Of a stretch of 39,817 nt of DNA, positions 37,938 through 39,817 are shown piece after piece. The first letter of the stretch is position 1. Each line of letters begins with the position of its first letter. Below the pieces are notes generated by a model that was given only the letters and a program-made list of their open reading frames with translations, made no database searches and had not been told where the DNA came from. This DNA comes from an uncultured Desulfovibrionaceae bacterium. Its GTDB lineage: Bacteria > Desulfobacterota > Desulfovibrionia > Desulfovibrionales > Desulfovibrionaceae. The stretch covers positions 1 to 39,817 of the forward strand of contig CALUUT010000090.1 in NCBI GenBank assembly GCA_944324045.1. The letters run 5' to 3'. Made by a program: the position numbers and the translations under genes.

Positions 37938-39497
37938 ATGGATATACTCCATTACCTGCTGGTTATCGTCGTTTTGCTGATCGGCGGACTGGCAGGATAT
38001 GTCTTGCATCAAAAAGTGGGAAAAAAACGGCTCAATGATGCCCAAGAGTTATCTAAACGCATTGTCGAGGAAGCCCGCAAAGAAGCTCAGGCGCAAAAGA
38101 AAGAACTGCTGCTCCAAGGGCAGGATGAAATTTACCGAATGAAGCGCGAGCGCGAGCAAGAGCTCAAAGAAATTGAGCGGGATCTGAAAATCCGCGACCG
38201 CAAACTCCAGGATCAGATGGAAAAACTGGAAGAAAAACTCGAAAAGGCCACGGAAAAAGAACATGAGCTTCTCGCCATGGAAAAGGAACTGACCCGCAAG
38301 GAACGTTGCCTTGACGAGCGCGCGGAAGAACTTGAAACCACAATCAATGAACAGGAATTAAAGCTTCAGGCCATTTCCGGCCTGACCGTTGAGGAAGCAA
38401 AGGCCCAGCTTTTTGCAGACCTTGAATCCAAAAGCCGCCATGAAGCCGCAAGAATGGCCCGTCTAATTGAGGCTGAGGCAAGGGAGACCGCCGACCGCAA
38501 GGCTAAAGAAATCCTTGCCACCGCCATTCAGCGCTATGCCGGAGACTATGTCTCCGAACAAACCGTGGCGACTGTGGCTCTGCCCAGCGAAGATATGAAG
38601 GGCCGCATCATCGGACGCGAAGGTCGCAATATCCGTGCCCTTGAAGCGGCTACCGGCGTTGACCTCATTATTGACGACACGCCGGAAACCGTAATCGTTT
38701 CCGCCTTTTCTCCCTTGCGCCGCCAGATTGCAAAAATGGCTCTGGAACGGCTTATCAGCGACGGCCGCATCCACCCGGCGCGCATTGAGGACATTGTCAA
38801 AAAAGTGGAACAGGAACTGGATGTCCAGCTTCGGGAAGTTGGAGAACAGGCCACATTTGATGTAGGCGTGCATGGCATTCATCCTGATATCGTAAAATTG
38901 ATCGGACAGCTCAAATACCGCACGAGTTTTTCGCAAAATGTGCTCCAGCATTCGCTGGAAGTTGCCTCTTTGTGCGGCATAATGGCTGCCGAACTTGGGC
39001 TTGACGTTAAAAAGGCCAAACGGGCCGGCCTGCTGCACGATATAGGCAAGGCCGTGGATCATGAAGTGGAAGGGCCTCACGCGGTCATAGGCGCAGACCT
39101 GGCCAAAAAATATGGCGAAAGCAAGGAAATTATCCATGCTATTCAGGCGCACCACGAAGATATCCCGCCCAAAACAGCTTTGGCGGTTCTGGTTCAGGCC
39201 GCAGACGGCCTTTCTGGGGCCAGACCCGGCGCGCGCAAGGAACTTCTGGAAAACTATGTCAAACGACTTGAGGATCTGGAAAATATCGCCACCTCCTTTG
39301 ACGGAGTGGCCAAGGCATACGCCATTCAGGCCGGACGCGAAATCCGTGTGATGGTCAACTCCGATACCGTGGATGACGATACGACCTTCCTGCTCTGCAA
39401 AGGCATTTCCGAAAAAATTGAAGAAAACATGACGTACCCCGGACAAATTCGCGTGACCGTCATTCGTGAACGCCGCGCAGTGGGCTTTGCAAAATAA
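37938..39497 (+). CDS. rny: Ribonuclease Y
   Basis: RNase Y is a membrane-anchored endoribonuclease that starts mRNA decay. The 519-residue protein shows the full architecture. There is one N-terminal membrane helix (about 5-25, HYLLVIVVLLIGGLAGYVLH), a long charged coiled coil (about 30-150), a KH RNA-binding domain (VALPSEDMKGRIIGREGRNIRALEAATGVDLIIDDTP, about 214-250) and a metal-dependent HD domain with the HD pair in LLHDIGKAVDHE (near 367). GGAGAGGAG precedes the ATG closely. It is the only ribonuclease gene in the window. Confidence 0.97.
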   Translation: MDILHYLLVIVVLLIGGLAGYVLHQKVGKKRLNDAQELSKRIVEEARKEAQAQKKELLLQGQDEIYRMKREREQELKEIERDLKIRDRKLQDQMEKLEEKLEKATEKEHELLAMEKELTRKERCLDERAEELETTINEQELKLQAISGLTVEEAKAQLFADLESKSRHEAARMARLIEAEARETADRKAKEILATAIQRYAGDYVSEQTVATVALPSEDMKGRIIGREGRNIRALEAATGVDLIIDDTPETVIVSAFSPLRRQIAKMALERLISDGRIHPARIEDIVKKVEQELDVQLREVGEQATFDVGVHGIHPDIVKLIGQLKYRTSFSQNVLQHSLEVASLCGIMAAELGLDVKKAKRAGLLHDIGKAVDHEVEGPHAVIGADLAKKYGESKEIIHAIQAHHEDIPPKTALAVLVQAADGLSGARPGARKELLENYVKRLEDLENIATSFDGVAKAYAIQAGREIRVMVNSDTVDDDTTFLLCKGISEKIEENMTYPGQIRVTVIRERRAVGFAK

Positions 39498-39518
39498 CGT
39501 GGACGCATTTTTCAGACT

Positions 39519-39549
39519 GAGGGAAAGAAGGCCAACTCTCCTTTCCCTC
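39519..39549 (+). terminator. Hairpin between rny and the pseudouridine synthase gene
   Basis: GAGGGAAAG pairs perfectly with CTTTCCCTC around a 13-base loop, 21 bases after the rny stop. No T run follows, so it may protect the mRNA end or end transcription only partly. Confidence 0.4.
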
Positions 39550-39592
39550 TTGACTCTCCCACAAAAGAGATGCCCAAGGCGGAGATGCCTTA

Positions 39593-39817
39593 ATGGAACC
39601 TTTCTCCCTTGACCTTCGCATTCCTCCAAATATGAACGGCCGCCGGCTGGATGCGGCGCTGGCTGAGCTGCTCCCGGACATGGGCGTACGCACGGCGCGC
39701 CGGATTCTTGAAACCCATGCGGCGCTTCTGAATGGAAAGCCCGCTTCTAACGGTCAAACTCTTCACGCGAATGACCATTTAAACGGGGCTCCTCTTCACG
39801 ATATCCTATTCCCTGAA
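39593..39817 (+). CDS. RluA/RluD-family pseudouridine synthase, 5' part (partial)
   Basis: The frame from the ATG at 39593 stays open to the window edge and gives 75 residues (MEPFSLDLRIPPNMNGRRLDAALAELL...). These match an S4 RNA-binding domain as found at the start of RluD-type enzymes (GRRLDAALAELLPDMGVRTARRILETHAALLNGKPA). The catalytic HRLD motif lies beyond the window. GGAG sits eight bases upstream. The family isomerises uridines in 23S rRNA or tRNA; which site is modified cannot be told. Confidence 0.75.
   Translation, partial: MEPFSLDLRIPPNMNGRRLDAALAELLPDMGVRTARRILETHAALLNGKPASNGQTLHANDHLNGAPLHDILFPE

Noticed and set aside
37570-37980. Plus-strand frame of 136 residues between 6S RNA and rny
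   Set aside because: It overlaps the rny start and ribosome site, has an odd composition rich in Arg, Ser and Cys, and lacks a ribosome site of its own.
38463-39629. A 388-residue minus-strand open frame opposite rny
   Set aside because: It is antisense to the conserved KH and HD domains of RNase Y and has shadow-frame composition.

Overview
The window looks like a chromosomal segment from a sulfate-reducing deltaproteobacterium, most likely Desulfovibrionaceae. This is an inference, not a database result. It rests on a NIF-type nifU-nifS pair joined to cysK and a serine acetyltransferase, a selenocysteine tRNA, an F1 ATP synthase operon with paired b'/b subunits but no a or c subunit, a rodA-bactofilin junction, and the order zapB-like, zapA, 6S RNA, rny. 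Base composition is mixed, with AT-rich spacers. A decayed gene copy and several long spacers suggest some genome erosion, as in host-associated lineages.

Layout. 1-6100: the end of an unidentified gene, tRNA-Glu, a two-gene operon for a YhaO-like nuclease and a YhaN-like membrane-anchored ATPase, then tRNA-Sec. 6146-12372 (minus strand): a sulfur-assimilation operon transcribed nifU, nifS, cysK, serine acetyltransferase, FAD-dependent dehydrogenase, with a promoter about 390 bases ahead of nifU and a strong hairpin in the leader. 12442-12609: the SRP RNA gene with its own promoter and terminator. 12793-19994: an inducible-looking carboxylic acid module. It has a UbiD decarboxylase and a DASS-type anion transporter behind a sigma-54 promoter, a divergent 1068-residue sigma-54 activator with a large repeat-rich N-terminal region, and beyond it a truncated, frameshifted second ubiD. 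19995-22895: two long spacers around a DHA2-type MFS exporter.

22896-28973 holds the rod-shape cluster mreB, mreC, mreD, mrdA, rodA followed by a bactofilin. 29152-35079 is the ATP synthase operon (b', b, delta, alpha, gamma, beta, epsilon). 35382-39817 holds glmU, a ZapB-like coiled-coil gene, zapA, 6S RNA, rny and the start of a pseudouridine synthase gene cut by the window edge.

The most unusual part is the UbiD, transporter and regulator module. The sequence supports a testable regulatory model: a -24/-12 promoter, a terminator-like hairpin in the divergent region, and palindromes at about -127 and -186 that could be activator sites. The transporter also carries an apparent one-base deletion in an A8 tract right after its natural start codon. 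Nothing here is clearly a new defence or mobile system. No CRISPR array, insertion sequence, integrase or attachment site was seen.
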